Below are positions 47,471-55,995 of a stretch of 64,000 nucleotides of DNA, one piece after another. Position 1 is the stretch's first letter. Every line of letters starts with the position of its first letter. The translations under genes were made by a program, and so were the position numbers. The DNA comes from Methanomicrobiales archaeon HGW-Methanomicrobiales-1 (lineage in GTDB: Archaea; Halobacteriota; Methanomicrobia; Methanomicrobiales; Methanospirillaceae). The stretch spans positions 174,564 to 238,563 of the forward strand of contig PGYM01000001.1 in NCBI GenBank assembly GCA_002839675.1, given 5' to 3'. The notes beneath the pieces were generated by a model. It was given only the letters and a program-made list of their open reading frames with translations. It was not told the origin of the DNA and made no database searches.

Positions 47471-48144
47471 GGAGACCGCTCCGCCCCGATTGAAGACGCT
47501 ATCTCCGGACTCACTGCCACATCGCATCCTTTGACCTGCACGACCAGTGCACCATTGGATAATTTTCTCTTAATTGTGGCACGTTCACCGGGCACAAGGC
47601 CGAGATCGAGGAGGCGCTGGGCACAGACCCTGCCATGAATGCACTGGATGATGACTTCCTGGCCCTCAGAGAATTCCGAGATACGGGGTGACGTGCAGCT
47701 CTCATTTGTTTCCACTCCGCAGACCGTGTCAATTGCCTGTTTCCGGTGCCTTCCTTTTCCATGGTGACAGTGGATTCCCTGGGTTCCTATCAGCCTGCCT
47801 AACCGGTCGATGGTTTCATCGGATACCGTATGCTCAAGTGTGCAGGCTTCATCGGATGCTGTGGATATGTCCATGCCAAGAATTTCGGATAAAAAACACT
47901 GGAGTGTTTCATGTTTTTTTATGACACTGGCGCCGGTCTGTTTTCCCTGCACAGTCAGGGTGATCACACCGTCACCAGCCATGATTACATCCCTGCTGGA
48001 TACCAGCTCTGCCATATCAGAATGCACGAGTGGTTCTGGTTTGGAAAGTTCTGCGGCAAGCTCTTCAGTACGGGGAAAACGGGCATTTTTTTCCGAGAAG
48101 ATCTGGACTGCTTCCAGGTAATCTTCCCGCATGGAAGGCTGCAT
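47467..48144 (-). CDS. DtxR/MntR-family regulator fused to FeoA domain
   Basis: This 225-residue protein has an N-terminal winged helix (MREDYLEAVQIFSEKNARFPR), a dimerisation and metal-binding part (KKHETLQCFLSEILGM, ACTLEHTVSDETIDRL) and a C-terminal FeoA-like SH3 domain (about 160-220: EGQEVIIQCIHG, LLDLGLVPGERATI). DtxR relatives repress iron genes when Fe2+ or Mn2+ binds. A separate feoA is absent; the fused domain may replace it. First gene of the operon with feoB. Confidence 0.9.
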   Translation of the reverse strand: MQPSMREDYLEAVQIFSEKNARFPRTEELAAELSKPEPLVHSDMAELVSSRDVIMAGDGVITLTVQGKQTGASVIKKHETLQCFLSEILGMDISTASDEACTLEHTVSDETIDRLGRLIGTQGIHCHHGKGRHRKQAIDTVCGVETNESCTSPRISEFSEGQEVIIQCIHGRVCAQRLLDLGLVPGERATIKRKLSNGALVVQVKGCDVAVSPEIASSIGAERSP

Positions 48145-48219
48145 GGTACTCTCTTCTCATATCTGAGTGCCATCCGATTTTATTGATTTGGGTAGTACAA
48201 AACCGGGTACAACAACGGT

Positions 48220-48906
48220 ATGCCGCATCGCAACCCTCAAGTCTCATTACCTTTGACCGTCAATAATGTGCAGGAAATGATATACTGGCTTTATGAGCAG
48301 ATGCTCAAACGGCAGATCACGGTGCTGCCGGGGCATGTCTGCTTCATGATCAGCGCGAAGGATATGGCAGATGCCCCGGATAAACTCTACCGGGCTACTG
48401 CATGGTGTAATGAGATATCGGCGTTTGCGGCAAAACATAATGCTTCCGGCCAACCGGTGATTCATGGTCTTACTTTCCATATCGCAACCCCTTCACCGGA
48501 TGATATGGGAAAATGCTTATCGGAGATCCGGAAGATCGGCACCATCGCCCACTTGATCCTCCACGTGGGAGACGAAGAAGAGGTGATCGGTGAAGGTATG
48601 GATGTGGTGGTGGCGATAGGCATGAGCGGCAGGGAGGAGATCACTGCATGCATCAGGAAGATGGCGCAGGACCATGTTCCTCCTCAAAATGTTGATGAAA
48701 AACTTATCGAATCCTACCTGACATTCAAATACACGCCCGATGTGGTGATCAAGAGCGGGGGGGATCATCTCACCGATTTCCTTATCTGGCAGTCAGTCTA
48801 CTCCGAGCTCTTCTTTTCGGATGTGAACTGGAAATATTTCCGGAAAGTGGATTTCCTGCGGATATTGCGGGACTACCAGTCACGGATGCGGCGTTTCGGG
48901 AAGTAA
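48220..48906 (+). CDS. divergent cis-prenyltransferase-like protein
   Basis: This 228-residue protein shows the C-terminal hallmark of undecaprenyl diphosphate synthases: VIKSGGDHLTDFLIWQSVYSE (18 family residues in order) followed by LFFSDVNWKYFRKVDFLRIL. Its N-terminal half lacks the catalytic DGNRRWA motif and the first-motif Asp, and the IRTG Arg is Lys. It is therefore probably catalytically incomplete, as in the NgBR half of heteromeric cis-prenyltransferases. A complete uppS lies 760 bases downstream on the other strand. Confidence 0.8.
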   Translation: MPHRNPQVSLPLTVNNVQEMIYWLYEQMLKRQITVLPGHVCFMISAKDMADAPDKLYRATAWCNEISAFAAKHNASGQPVIHGLTFHIATPSPDDMGKCLSEIRKIGTIAHLILHVGDEEEVIGEGMDVVVAIGMSGREEITACIRKMAQDHVPPQNVDEKLIESYLTFKYTPDVVIKSGGDHLTDFLIWQSVYSELFFSDVNWKYFRKVDFLRILRDYQSRMRRFGK

Positions 48907-48911
48907 AACCA

Positions 48912-49598
48912 TTACTTTAACCGGACATTTACCCAGCTGGGTACTCCGTTTACCGTTTTATCAAAAAAGGCAAACTTGTTTTTAAGGGCAATGGTAAACG
49001 CCTTGCGATCCGGAACCTGGGTGATTTTATGTTCCCTGCAGAACCGGGTAAAAGCCAGGTACATGTCATCTTTTGAAATTACAGCATCACCAGCATCGCT
49101 GCGGGTGATCTTTGTGCTGGCAAATTTTTTCAGCCCGTCTCCTCTCTGCGTTTTTCCGGCTGTGGGTTTTGGAGTTCCTCCTGCCGTGGCAGTGCCTGGA
49201 GCCAGGGCCACACTTTCTTTTCTCCCCGCTGGAACAGGAATCGGTTCCTTTTCTTTTGGTGCGGGTTTTGCTTTTGGCTGCCGTTTTGTGCTTCTTACGG
49301 TTGTGCTTGCGGCAGGGTCATCGGCATTGATGACCGGGGAGTTATCGGCTATCCGGGCACCTGATATATGCTCTCTTGCATCTGCGGGCGGGCTGTTCTG
49401 TGCAATGATAACCGGCCGGGGTACCGGTATATCATCGAGCTGCTGCTGGCAGTAATCCACGCCCAGCAAACCGGCAAGTGCCGTATTACAGATATTGGAG
49501 ATATCGATACCCTGTTCGTGCGCCTTTGCATAGATATCCGCCCGTACAATAACAGACGTATGACGCCACGAGTTGCCCGTTTCTTTCTTTCCCGTCAT
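48912..49598 (-). CDS. ribbon-helix-helix-like protein with primase-C-terminal-like tail
   Basis: This 228-residue protein has an N-terminal segment (about 12-52: SVIVRADIYAKAHEQGIDIS, then NICNTALAGLLG) resembling CcdA-type or other ribbon-helix-helix DNA-binding domains. A long Pro/Ala/Lys-rich linker (about 60-165) leads to a C-terminal winged-helix-like part (YLAFTRFCREHKITQVP, WVNVRLK) similar to primase/D5 C-terminal domains. The combination suggests DNA binding. No toxin partner is adjacent. Function inferred only. Confidence 0.65.
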   Translation of the reverse strand: MTGKKETGNSWRHTSVIVRADIYAKAHEQGIDISNICNTALAGLLGVDYCQQQLDDIPVPRPVIIAQNSPPADAREHISGARIADNSPVINADDPAASTTVRSTKRQPKAKPAPKEKEPIPVPAGRKESVALAPGTATAGGTPKPTAGKTQRGDGLKKFASTKITRSDAGDAVISKDDMYLAFTRFCREHKITQVPDRKAFTIALKNKFAFFDKTVNGVPSWVNVRLK

Positions 49599-49663
49599 GA
49601 CCTGTCATCTGTTGTTCTGTCTGCTCAGGGAAATATAGTACACGTTCCGGTATTTAAAAAAAA

Positions 49664-50434
49664 TCAGGACCCGTTTTTTGCCGTGATCCTCTGGTCGTAG
49701 ATACGGATGGCACGCAACAGGTCGATCTTCCGGAACAGCGGCCAGAACGGGGCACAGAAATAGACTGCCGATTCATGGCCATTTGCCAGCCACGGGAGGA
49801 AGTTGGAGGTGCGGTATTCATTCCCGGTCCGGATGATGAGGTCAACCGGAGGTATCCCTTTTCCTGCGTGAAGGTGCTGTTCTACCGTATGGACGTCGAT
49901 GGCATCGGGAGTGATCCCGTTTTTCTCCACTTCAGCAAGGATCTCGCGGGCGGCAAGGACGATCTCGTTTCTTCCCCCATAAGCAAGGGCGATATTGAGA
50001 ACGAAACCGGTATGGTCTTTTGTAGCATCTTCTGCTGCATCAATTGCAGCCCGCAGATCTTCGGGGAGTAAGGACCGGTCCCCCATCATCTGCACGCGAA
50101 TCTGGTATTTTTTTACCCGTTCATCGGAAAGAACGCTCACAAATTTTTCTTTAAACAGGGCGAAAAGATGGTTGACCTCTTCGGGTTTTCGGGAGAAATT
50201 TTCGGTTGAGAAGGTGTAGAGGGTGATATGGCTGATCCCGAGTTCATGTGCCCAGTCCAGCATCTCTTCGGTCCTGTCTGCCCCGGCCCGGTGCCCGCTT
50301 GCCGTATCGACTCCGAGCAGTTTTGCATACCGCCGGTTACCATCCTGGATTATTGCGATATGGTTGGGCATTTGCCGGCACTGCATGCGGAGGAAGCGCT
50401 CGTACAGGGGATCGATCAGGTTGCGGAGGATCAT
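49664..50434 (-). CDS. uppS: undecaprenyl/cis-prenyl diphosphate synthase
   Basis: This 256-residue enzyme has the full catalytic set: HIAIIQDGNRRYAK (Asp31), GHRAGADRTEEML, TLYTFSTENFSR and IRTGNEYRTSNFLPW. It extends isoprenoid chains in cis for glycan carrier lipids. It starts four bases inside the end of the radical SAM gene (ATGA). A second, incomplete family member lies nearby (48220-48906). Confidence 0.95.
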   Translation of the reverse strand: MILRNLIDPLYERFLRMQCRQMPNHIAIIQDGNRRYAKLLGVDTASGHRAGADRTEEMLDWAHELGISHITLYTFSTENFSRKPEEVNHLFALFKEKFVSVLSDERVKKYQIRVQMMGDRSLLPEDLRAAIDAAEDATKDHTGFVLNIALAYGGRNEIVLAAREILAEVEKNGITPDAIDVHTVEQHLHAGKGIPPVDLIIRTGNEYRTSNFLPWLANGHESAVYFCAPFWPLFRKIDLLRAIRIYDQRITAKNGS

Positions 50435-51423
50435 AACGGGGTCGTCTCGACTATCATGCCATTATTGGGGTATCGTTCAATGACATATTTCTCGCCATGC
50501 ATTTCATCGGCTAACTTGGTGAGCAGCCACCATGCCATCTCGATACGGTCGCCGCAGTCCTCGAAACTGTCTGGTTCACACTTCTGCTGGCAGAGTTTGA
50601 GGCAGGCCGGTTTATCGGATTCGGATGGTTTGATAACGCCATACACAACGGTACCGTCATCGGTTATCTCGTCAAACGGACGGGCAGTGTTCTGGGCAAT
50701 CCGCTTTAACCGTTCCCGCAGCTGCACTGAGTCCTTGAATGCGGAGGAGCACCAGTGCACCTTGTCCTGCCGGCAGAGTTCTTCTGCCCAGCCTTGCGCC
50801 CCATCAATTGCGTTGTGCAGTTCATCGGCGAGTTCATACCCCCGCTCCCGCATCTGGTACGCGTTTGATTCCCCCCATTCCAGCTCGTTGATGTTGAGGA
50901 AGTCAAGGTAGGGCAGGGCAGGGATGAGGTGTTCGAGCCCGGGCAATGCCGGAACTTCGATGCCGATATCAAATCCCATCTCCTTTGCCCTTTTAGCGGA
51001 TTGAATATAATCCGATTCAAGAATTTTTTCCCAGCATTCGAGCGGGGGATGGAGCCGTATCTCATCAACGAGCCCCTGCATTGCTGCCAGTTCTGTATCA
51101 GCGGGGGCTTTTCCAGTATAGAGGTGGATCTGGTGATCCTTTCCAAAATGTGTTTTGAGCAGCTGGCAATATCCGGTCACTTTGTCAAGGACAAGCAGCG
51201 GTTCTCCCCCAGTTATACCGGTACCCAGTGCACTCATGCTCTCTGCAACCTCGATGATCTGGGCGGGGATATCCACCGGATGCTCGTTTGCAAATACCGT
51301 GTCGGTCCCCTTCCGCTCGGAAGAGAGCGGGCAGTACCAGCAGGTGCGATTGCACCGTCCGGTAACGAAGAGAACCATTTTTGCGCCCTGGTGACAGAGA
51401 ATACAGCCTTTGGAGAGTGTCAT
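50431..51423 (-). CDS. radical SAM protein
   Basis: This 330-residue protein has the radical SAM cluster motif CNRTCWYC (CxxxCxxC), preceded by CILCHQG, and ITGGEPLL, the SAM-binding GGE motif. A C-terminal set of cysteines (LKLCQQKCEPDSFEDCG) may hold a second iron-sulfur cluster. ATG 51423 is used since AAGGATACC precedes it and the family homology starts there. It overlaps uppS by four bases. Substrate unknown. Confidence 0.87.
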   Translation of the reverse strand: MTLSKGCILCHQGAKMVLFVTGRCNRTCWYCPLSSERKGTDTVFANEHPVDIPAQIIEVAESMSALGTGITGGEPLLVLDKVTGYCQLLKTHFGKDHQIHLYTGKAPADTELAAMQGLVDEIRLHPPLECWEKILESDYIQSAKRAKEMGFDIGIEVPALPGLEHLIPALPYLDFLNINELEWGESNAYQMRERGYELADELHNAIDGAQGWAEELCRQDKVHWCSSAFKDSVQLRERLKRIAQNTARPFDEITDDGTVVYGVIKPSESDKPACLKLCQQKCEPDSFEDCGDRIEMAWWLLTKLADEMHGEKYVIERYPNNGMIVETTPL

Positions 51424-51540
51424 GGTATCCTTCAAAAATATCCCCCGGCAGAGAAGGGAATGTATCCCTGTTTTTTTGGATGGCGGAGATGAAAACCCTT
51501 CTGTGCTGTAATCCATTCTACGGTGATATCCAACGCAGTA

Positions 51541-51551
51541 ACTATAAATAA
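51541..51551 (+). promoter_or_regulatory. TATA box, pilin paralogue 1
   Basis: ACTATAAATAA starts exactly 39 bases before the ATG at 51580, the same distance as in the two downstream paralogues. Sequence around it is more divergent than in the other two copies. Confidence 0.75.
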
Positions 51552-51579
51552 AGTCTTTCACAACAACTTGCTACAGAAT

Positions 51580-52557
51580 ATGAAAAATACCCGCGATGAT
51601 GTGGCAATATCAGAGATAATCGGTTTTGTTCTGGTTCTGGCGATTATTATTGCTGCACTCGCATTGTACACGGCCTATGTAGTTCCGGTTAACGGCAGGG
51701 AAGATGAGATCCGCCAGATGAACTACGTGGAGGGACAGTTCACTGATTATAAACTCACGCTGGATGCGCTCTGGACTTCCCGCCTCATCAATACGAATGG
51801 GCCGAGCCCGGTTTTAAGTGTCTCTCCCGTGATCTCCTCTTCGGTCATGAGACTCGGAAACGGGGGCAATTCACAACAGGGCAGCCTTTCTTTCCCTCTG
51901 TTCAAGCCAGTTGCATCAGCCGCAACATTATCGATCAAAACCACCGGGGATACTTTTAGCATCGACAGCAGCAGTTATCACAGTTCCCCGGACAATAAAG
52001 GAGAATTTCCCCTCAATATCACAGTCCTTGAATACCGCTCGAATAACTATTACTGGATCCAGCAGCAGTATTCCTACCAGCTTGGAGGCGTGTTCCTTTC
52101 ACAGGATAATGGCATCATAAACCGTATTTCACCGCTCATTTCGATAACAAATTCCAACAATAAGAGCATTGTTGTCAACGTTGTCCCAGTCCAGGTTTTC
52201 GGGAACGGTAGTTACACCAGCAACAACCTGATCCGGTTGGATACCCGCCAGAGGATACTTCCGAACTATAATATCTCATCACCTTTGCTTCTGAACAACC
52301 AGTGGGTGAACTTTTCGATAACTACCGCAGACAATGCAACGGCAGTAATGTGGCAAAATCTTTTTCTGGGTCTTGCCGCCACTGAACAGATCGATCCAGC
52401 GGCCTACACAATTGGAAATGTTTGGAATCCCGTTTCGAAAACAGCGACAGTTTTTATGAAAATAACCGGGACAAGCCCGGATCCTTTAGTCTCCCTCTAC
52501 GTCCAGCGTGCGGAATTTGATATTGTCTTTGATAACGTCGCCTCAGGAATTACGTAA
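51580..52557 (+). CDS. pilin-like surface protein, paralogue 1
   Basis: This 325-residue protein has a short charged head (MKNTRDDVAISE) followed by a long hydrophobic helix (IIGFVLVLAIIIAALALYTAYVVPV), the class III signal plan of archaeal type IV pilin-like proteins; the ectodomain of about 285 residues is rich in Ser, Asn and Thr. It shares the motif FTDYKLTLDALWTS and the region SYQLGGVFLSQD with paralogues at 52961 and 55996. The start at 51580 gives a uniform TATA-to-ATG distance. Likely surface-exposed; filament assembly is inferred. Confidence 0.85.
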   Translation: MKNTRDDVAISEIIGFVLVLAIIIAALALYTAYVVPVNGREDEIRQMNYVEGQFTDYKLTLDALWTSRLINTNGPSPVLSVSPVISSSVMRLGNGGNSQQGSLSFPLFKPVASAATLSIKTTGDTFSIDSSSYHSSPDNKGEFPLNITVLEYRSNNYYWIQQQYSYQLGGVFLSQDNGIINRISPLISITNSNNKSIVVNVVPVQVFGNGSYTSNNLIRLDTRQRILPNYNISSPLLLNNQWVNFSITTADNATAVMWQNLFLGLAATEQIDPAAYTIGNVWNPVSKTATVFMKITGTSPDPLVSLYVQRAEFDIVFDNVASGIT

Positions 52558-52960
52558 TTATTCGCTCTGGTTACCCCTCTGTCTCTTATGGGACCGGCAT
52601 AACCTGCCAAGCGGGTAATCCGGTCCCCCGATGAATGCACTGCATTGGGATGCCTTTTGAAAACCGCCCTGAAATTTTTTAAAACGCACTTCTGGGCAAT
52701 GATAGTGGGTGCCATTTCCCCGGTCTTTGGCCATGAAATGGTGCCCCCGGACTTTTGCAGACCATTTCATGCCTGCAGGAACACTTATTTCCGCCAGACT
52801 TATGTTAACTGGGCCACACGCCCGGATATTTCTGCGTGTCTGTAAGGGACTCAGCTGTCCGTTCCCTTAGGTGTATCCCGGATGACCCCTGCTTTACGGC
52901 TGTAGCTGTTTAACTTAAATAACTATAAATAACGTCTGTTACAACAAAATGCTACTACTC
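52558..52960. other. intergenic region with inverted repeat
   Basis: No gene is supported. A perfect 11-bp inverted repeat (CATGAAATGGT at 52732-52742, ACCATTTCATG at 52761-52771, loop 18) lies at its centre. The right end, from about 52893, is the promoter block shared with 55930-55995. Confidence 0.7.
52922..52932 (+). promoter_or_regulatory. TATA box, pilin paralogue 2
   Basis: ACTATAAATAA again lies 39 bases before the chosen ATG (52961). About 70 bases around it, from TTTACGGCTG to the start codon, are nearly identical to the region before 55996. Confidence 0.8.
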
Positions 52961-55780
52961 ATGAAAAATACCAGCGATGAAGTAGCCTTATCAGAAGTTG
53001 TCGGTTTTGTTCTGCTTCTGGGTCTCATCGTTGCTACACTCTCGTTATATATGGTCTATGTTGTTCCGGTCAGCGGAAGGGAAGCTGAGATTTCCCAGAT
53101 GGACCGTATCAATGAACAATTCACGGACTATAAATTCACGCTGGATAATATCCGGACATCGGTGCAGGTCAATAACTTAAGTCCGGTGATGACCTCTACA
53201 TCGTTTAACCTTGGTACCGGGGGAGGCAATACCCTGGCAAGTGGTCTTTTCCTCTATATGCTTCAACCCGCTTCATCAACGGCGACACTGGCGATCAATA
53301 CAACCGGGGATACCTTCGACATCGACAGCAGCAGTTACCATAGCATTCATGATAGCAACGGAGAATTTCCCATCAGTATCACCTCTCTTGAATACCGCTC
53401 GAATAACAATTATGGGATCCAGCAGCGGTATTCCTACCAGCTCGGCGGGGTTTTCCTTTCGCAGGATGACGGTGTCACCAACCGGATCTCTCCTTTGATC
53501 TCGTTCTCCCGTTCCGCCAACGATTCCGTTGTTGTCCATATTGTCCCTGTCCAGCTTGTCGGGGGCGGTAGCCTGAGCGGCAATGGTCCGGCCCAGGTTA
53601 ATACCCGCCAGCGTGTCCTTCCCAAATACAATATCTCAACGGATCCGTATCTCGCGAACACATGGGTCAATCTCTCGTTCACCAGTGCAGATAACCAGAC
53701 CGCTGCGATGTGGCTGAATATTTTCAAGGATACGGCCATCCGTGAACAACTCAGCGCATCGGCATACACTACCGGCAGTGTATGGAACCCGGTCTCTAAA
53801 CGGACAACTGTTTTTATCTATATCTCCGGAACAAACCCGGATCCCAACTGGAAAGACGTTTCACTGTATGTCAAGCGTGCGGATTTTTATGTTGCGCTCA
53901 ATAGCATTGCACCGGAATTGGTTATTCCTCCGACACCGACTCCTTCAACAACGATAACGGTAACACCAACAGCCACAACCACTACAACGGTTACAACAAC
54001 GACAACTCCGGTACTCCCTCTCCCGGTCATTGCCAATTTCAATGGTACCCCAAGAAGCGGGTTTGCCCCGCTTTCGGTGCAGTTCACCGATGCGTCGACC
54101 GGGCCGGTAACGGGGTGGCTCTGGAGCTTTGGCGATGGCAATAGTTCCTCATTGCAGAATCCGCAATACACGTACCCGGGTACGGGGGACTGGCCGGTCA
54201 GCCTGACGGTAACTAACGGCAGTGGTAGCAATACGCTTACCAGGACGCAGTATATCACCGTCAACACACCAGCTTCTGGAAATATTATCCTGAATGCCGG
54301 AAAAGATGCATATCTCGAATCGGGTGGAGAAATGCAGTTCCGGGTCACCGGCGGGTCTTCTTTTATCCAGATCAATGGAGTAACGTACACCCTGAACCCA
54401 AGTGATACCGTCAGGCTTGTTGTGGAAAACAATGAGTACGGGTCCATCTATTCGACGTCAGCATATATCTCCGAGTTCTCATTTAACGATGTATCATTCT
54501 ATCAGAATGGTGCCTATGTGAACCGCGGAGCGGTCGGAAGTATCAACGTAAATGGTTTTGACCAGTACCAGTCAACGCTGAATCTGTTCATGCCGTCTGC
54601 ATCCGTATGGACAAGCTTCAGCGTTGACGGGATCTCCCTGATCAACGGTGTGAGTTCAGCAGCGATCCGTATCACCGGCCTGAGTAGTCCGATGAATCTG
54701 GGTCCGGCCAGTCCCAGCAATGTCTATTATTCCGGCAGTGCAGCTGGATACCAGATTCTGGGTCCGCAGGTCACCGGCATCACTCCCGGCAGCGGTGTGG
54801 CCGGTACCACCGTCAGCATCACGGATCTTTCCGGCATGTATTTCGAGATGGGATCTACACCCACTGTGAAGTTACAGAATGGAGCCTCCACCATAACTGC
54901 TACATCGGTAAGTGTCGTGTCACCGGTCCGGATTCAATGTACTTTCAGTCTCGCCGGGGCTGCTACAGGGCTATGGGATGTCGTTGTTGTGAACCCTGAC
55001 GGGCAGTCCGGAACTGGCACTGGCCTGTTTACGGTAACCCCCGGGCCACTTACTGCAAGCTTCACCTACACGCTTCCCTCAAGCACAGTAGTGCATCTGA
55101 CAGACACCAGTACGGGAGGTGCGACAACCTGGGACTGGGACTTTGGCGATGGAACCCCTCATTCAATGGTGCAGAATCCCCCGGATCATACATACACCTC
55201 CGGAGGTACGTATACCGTTAAACTTACGGTAACGGATGGGGGTGTACGTAGCAGCTCAACACAGCAGGCCATCCCGATATTCATTCCCGCGACACATACA
55301 ACAACGCTCAGTGCATCGAAGGGAGCCTATATCGAGTCCGGTGGTGTGATGCAGTTCCATGTCACCGGTGCTTCTTCATCGATCCAGATCAATGGAGTAA
55401 CTTATACCCTGAATTCGGGTGATACCATCAGGTTTGTCATGGAAAACAATGAGTACGGGTCCATCTATTCAACATCATCAGCTATCACCACTTTCTCATT
55501 TGGAGACGTATCGTTCTATCAGAATAATGTGTACATTAACCGGGGTTCGGTTGCCAGTCTCTACGTCAGCGGGTACGACCAGTACCAGTCAACGCTGAAT
55601 CTTTACATGCCATCAGCCAGTGCACAGACATACTTCGTGTTTGACGGGACTACCCTGATTAACTACGAGGTGAGTTCAGCAGCGATCCGTATCACCGGCC
55701 TGAGCAATCCGATGAATCTGGGTCCGGCCAGTCCCAGCAGTGTCTATTATGTCGGTAGTGCAGCTGGGTACCAGATGTAA
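52961..55780 (+). CDS. pilin-like protein with PKD/IPT and duplicated C-terminal domain (paralogue 2)
   Basis: This 939-residue protein has the same pilin-like module as the paralogues (1 to about 315), then a Thr/Pro linker (about 322-350), a PKD domain (357-437, WLWSFGDGNSS), a 160-residue domain (441-602), an IPT domain (603-695), a second PKD (695-776, WDWDFGDGTPH) and a second copy of the 160-residue domain (780-939). Both copies share MQF-VTG-SS-IQINGVTYTLN, VENNEYGSIYSTS and QYQSTLNL-MPSAS. The architecture is that of a membrane-anchored, filament-linked adhesin. Binding target unknown. Start chosen by TATA distance; ATG 52949 is also in frame. Confidence 0.87.
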   Translation: MKNTSDEVALSEVVGFVLLLGLIVATLSLYMVYVVPVSGREAEISQMDRINEQFTDYKFTLDNIRTSVQVNNLSPVMTSTSFNLGTGGGNTLASGLFLYMLQPASSTATLAINTTGDTFDIDSSSYHSIHDSNGEFPISITSLEYRSNNNYGIQQRYSYQLGGVFLSQDDGVTNRISPLISFSRSANDSVVVHIVPVQLVGGGSLSGNGPAQVNTRQRVLPKYNISTDPYLANTWVNLSFTSADNQTAAMWLNIFKDTAIREQLSASAYTTGSVWNPVSKRTTVFIYISGTNPDPNWKDVSLYVKRADFYVALNSIAPELVIPPTPTPSTTITVTPTATTTTTVTTTTTPVLPLPVIANFNGTPRSGFAPLSVQFTDASTGPVTGWLWSFGDGNSSSLQNPQYTYPGTGDWPVSLTVTNGSGSNTLTRTQYITVNTPASGNIILNAGKDAYLESGGEMQFRVTGGSSFIQINGVTYTLNPSDTVRLVVENNEYGSIYSTSAYISEFSFNDVSFYQNGAYVNRGAVGSINVNGFDQYQSTLNLFMPSASVWTSFSVDGISLINGVSSAAIRITGLSSPMNLGPASPSNVYYSGSAAGYQILGPQVTGITPGSGVAGTTVSITDLSGMYFEMGSTPTVKLQNGASTITATSVSVVSPVRIQCTFSLAGAATGLWDVVVVNPDGQSGTGTGLFTVTPGPLTASFTYTLPSSTVVHLTDTSTGGATTWDWDFGDGTPHSMVQNPPDHTYTSGGTYTVKLTVTDGGVRSSSTQQAIPIFIPATHTTTLSASKGAYIESGGVMQFHVTGASSSIQINGVTYTLNSGDTIRFVMENNEYGSIYSTSSAITTFSFGDVSFYQNNVYINRGSVASLYVSGYDQYQSTLNLYMPSASAQTYFVFDGTTLINYEVSSAAIRITGLSNPMNLGPASPSSVYYVGSAAGYQM

Positions 55781-55956
55781 ACCCCGCACCTCAGGTCCCC
55801 GTCATTACTCCGAAGCTGGATCCGTGATTGTTGACCCCCCTGTCACTTTCCCCGGTGGCACATTCGCAACTTTATCAGCTGATCAGTATACCTGTGCCCA
55901 TCATTATAATCCGGATTAAATCCCCGCCTTACGGCTGTGGCTGTTTAACTTAAATA

Positions 55957-55967
55957 ACTATAAATAA
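55957..55967 (+). promoter_or_regulatory. TATA box, pilin paralogue 3
   Basis: ACTATAAATAA, 39 bases before the ATG at 55996. The block from about 55930 to the start codon repeats that before paralogue 2 with few changes. Confidence 0.8.
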
Positions 55968-55995
55968 CGTCTGTTACAACAAAATGCTACTACCC

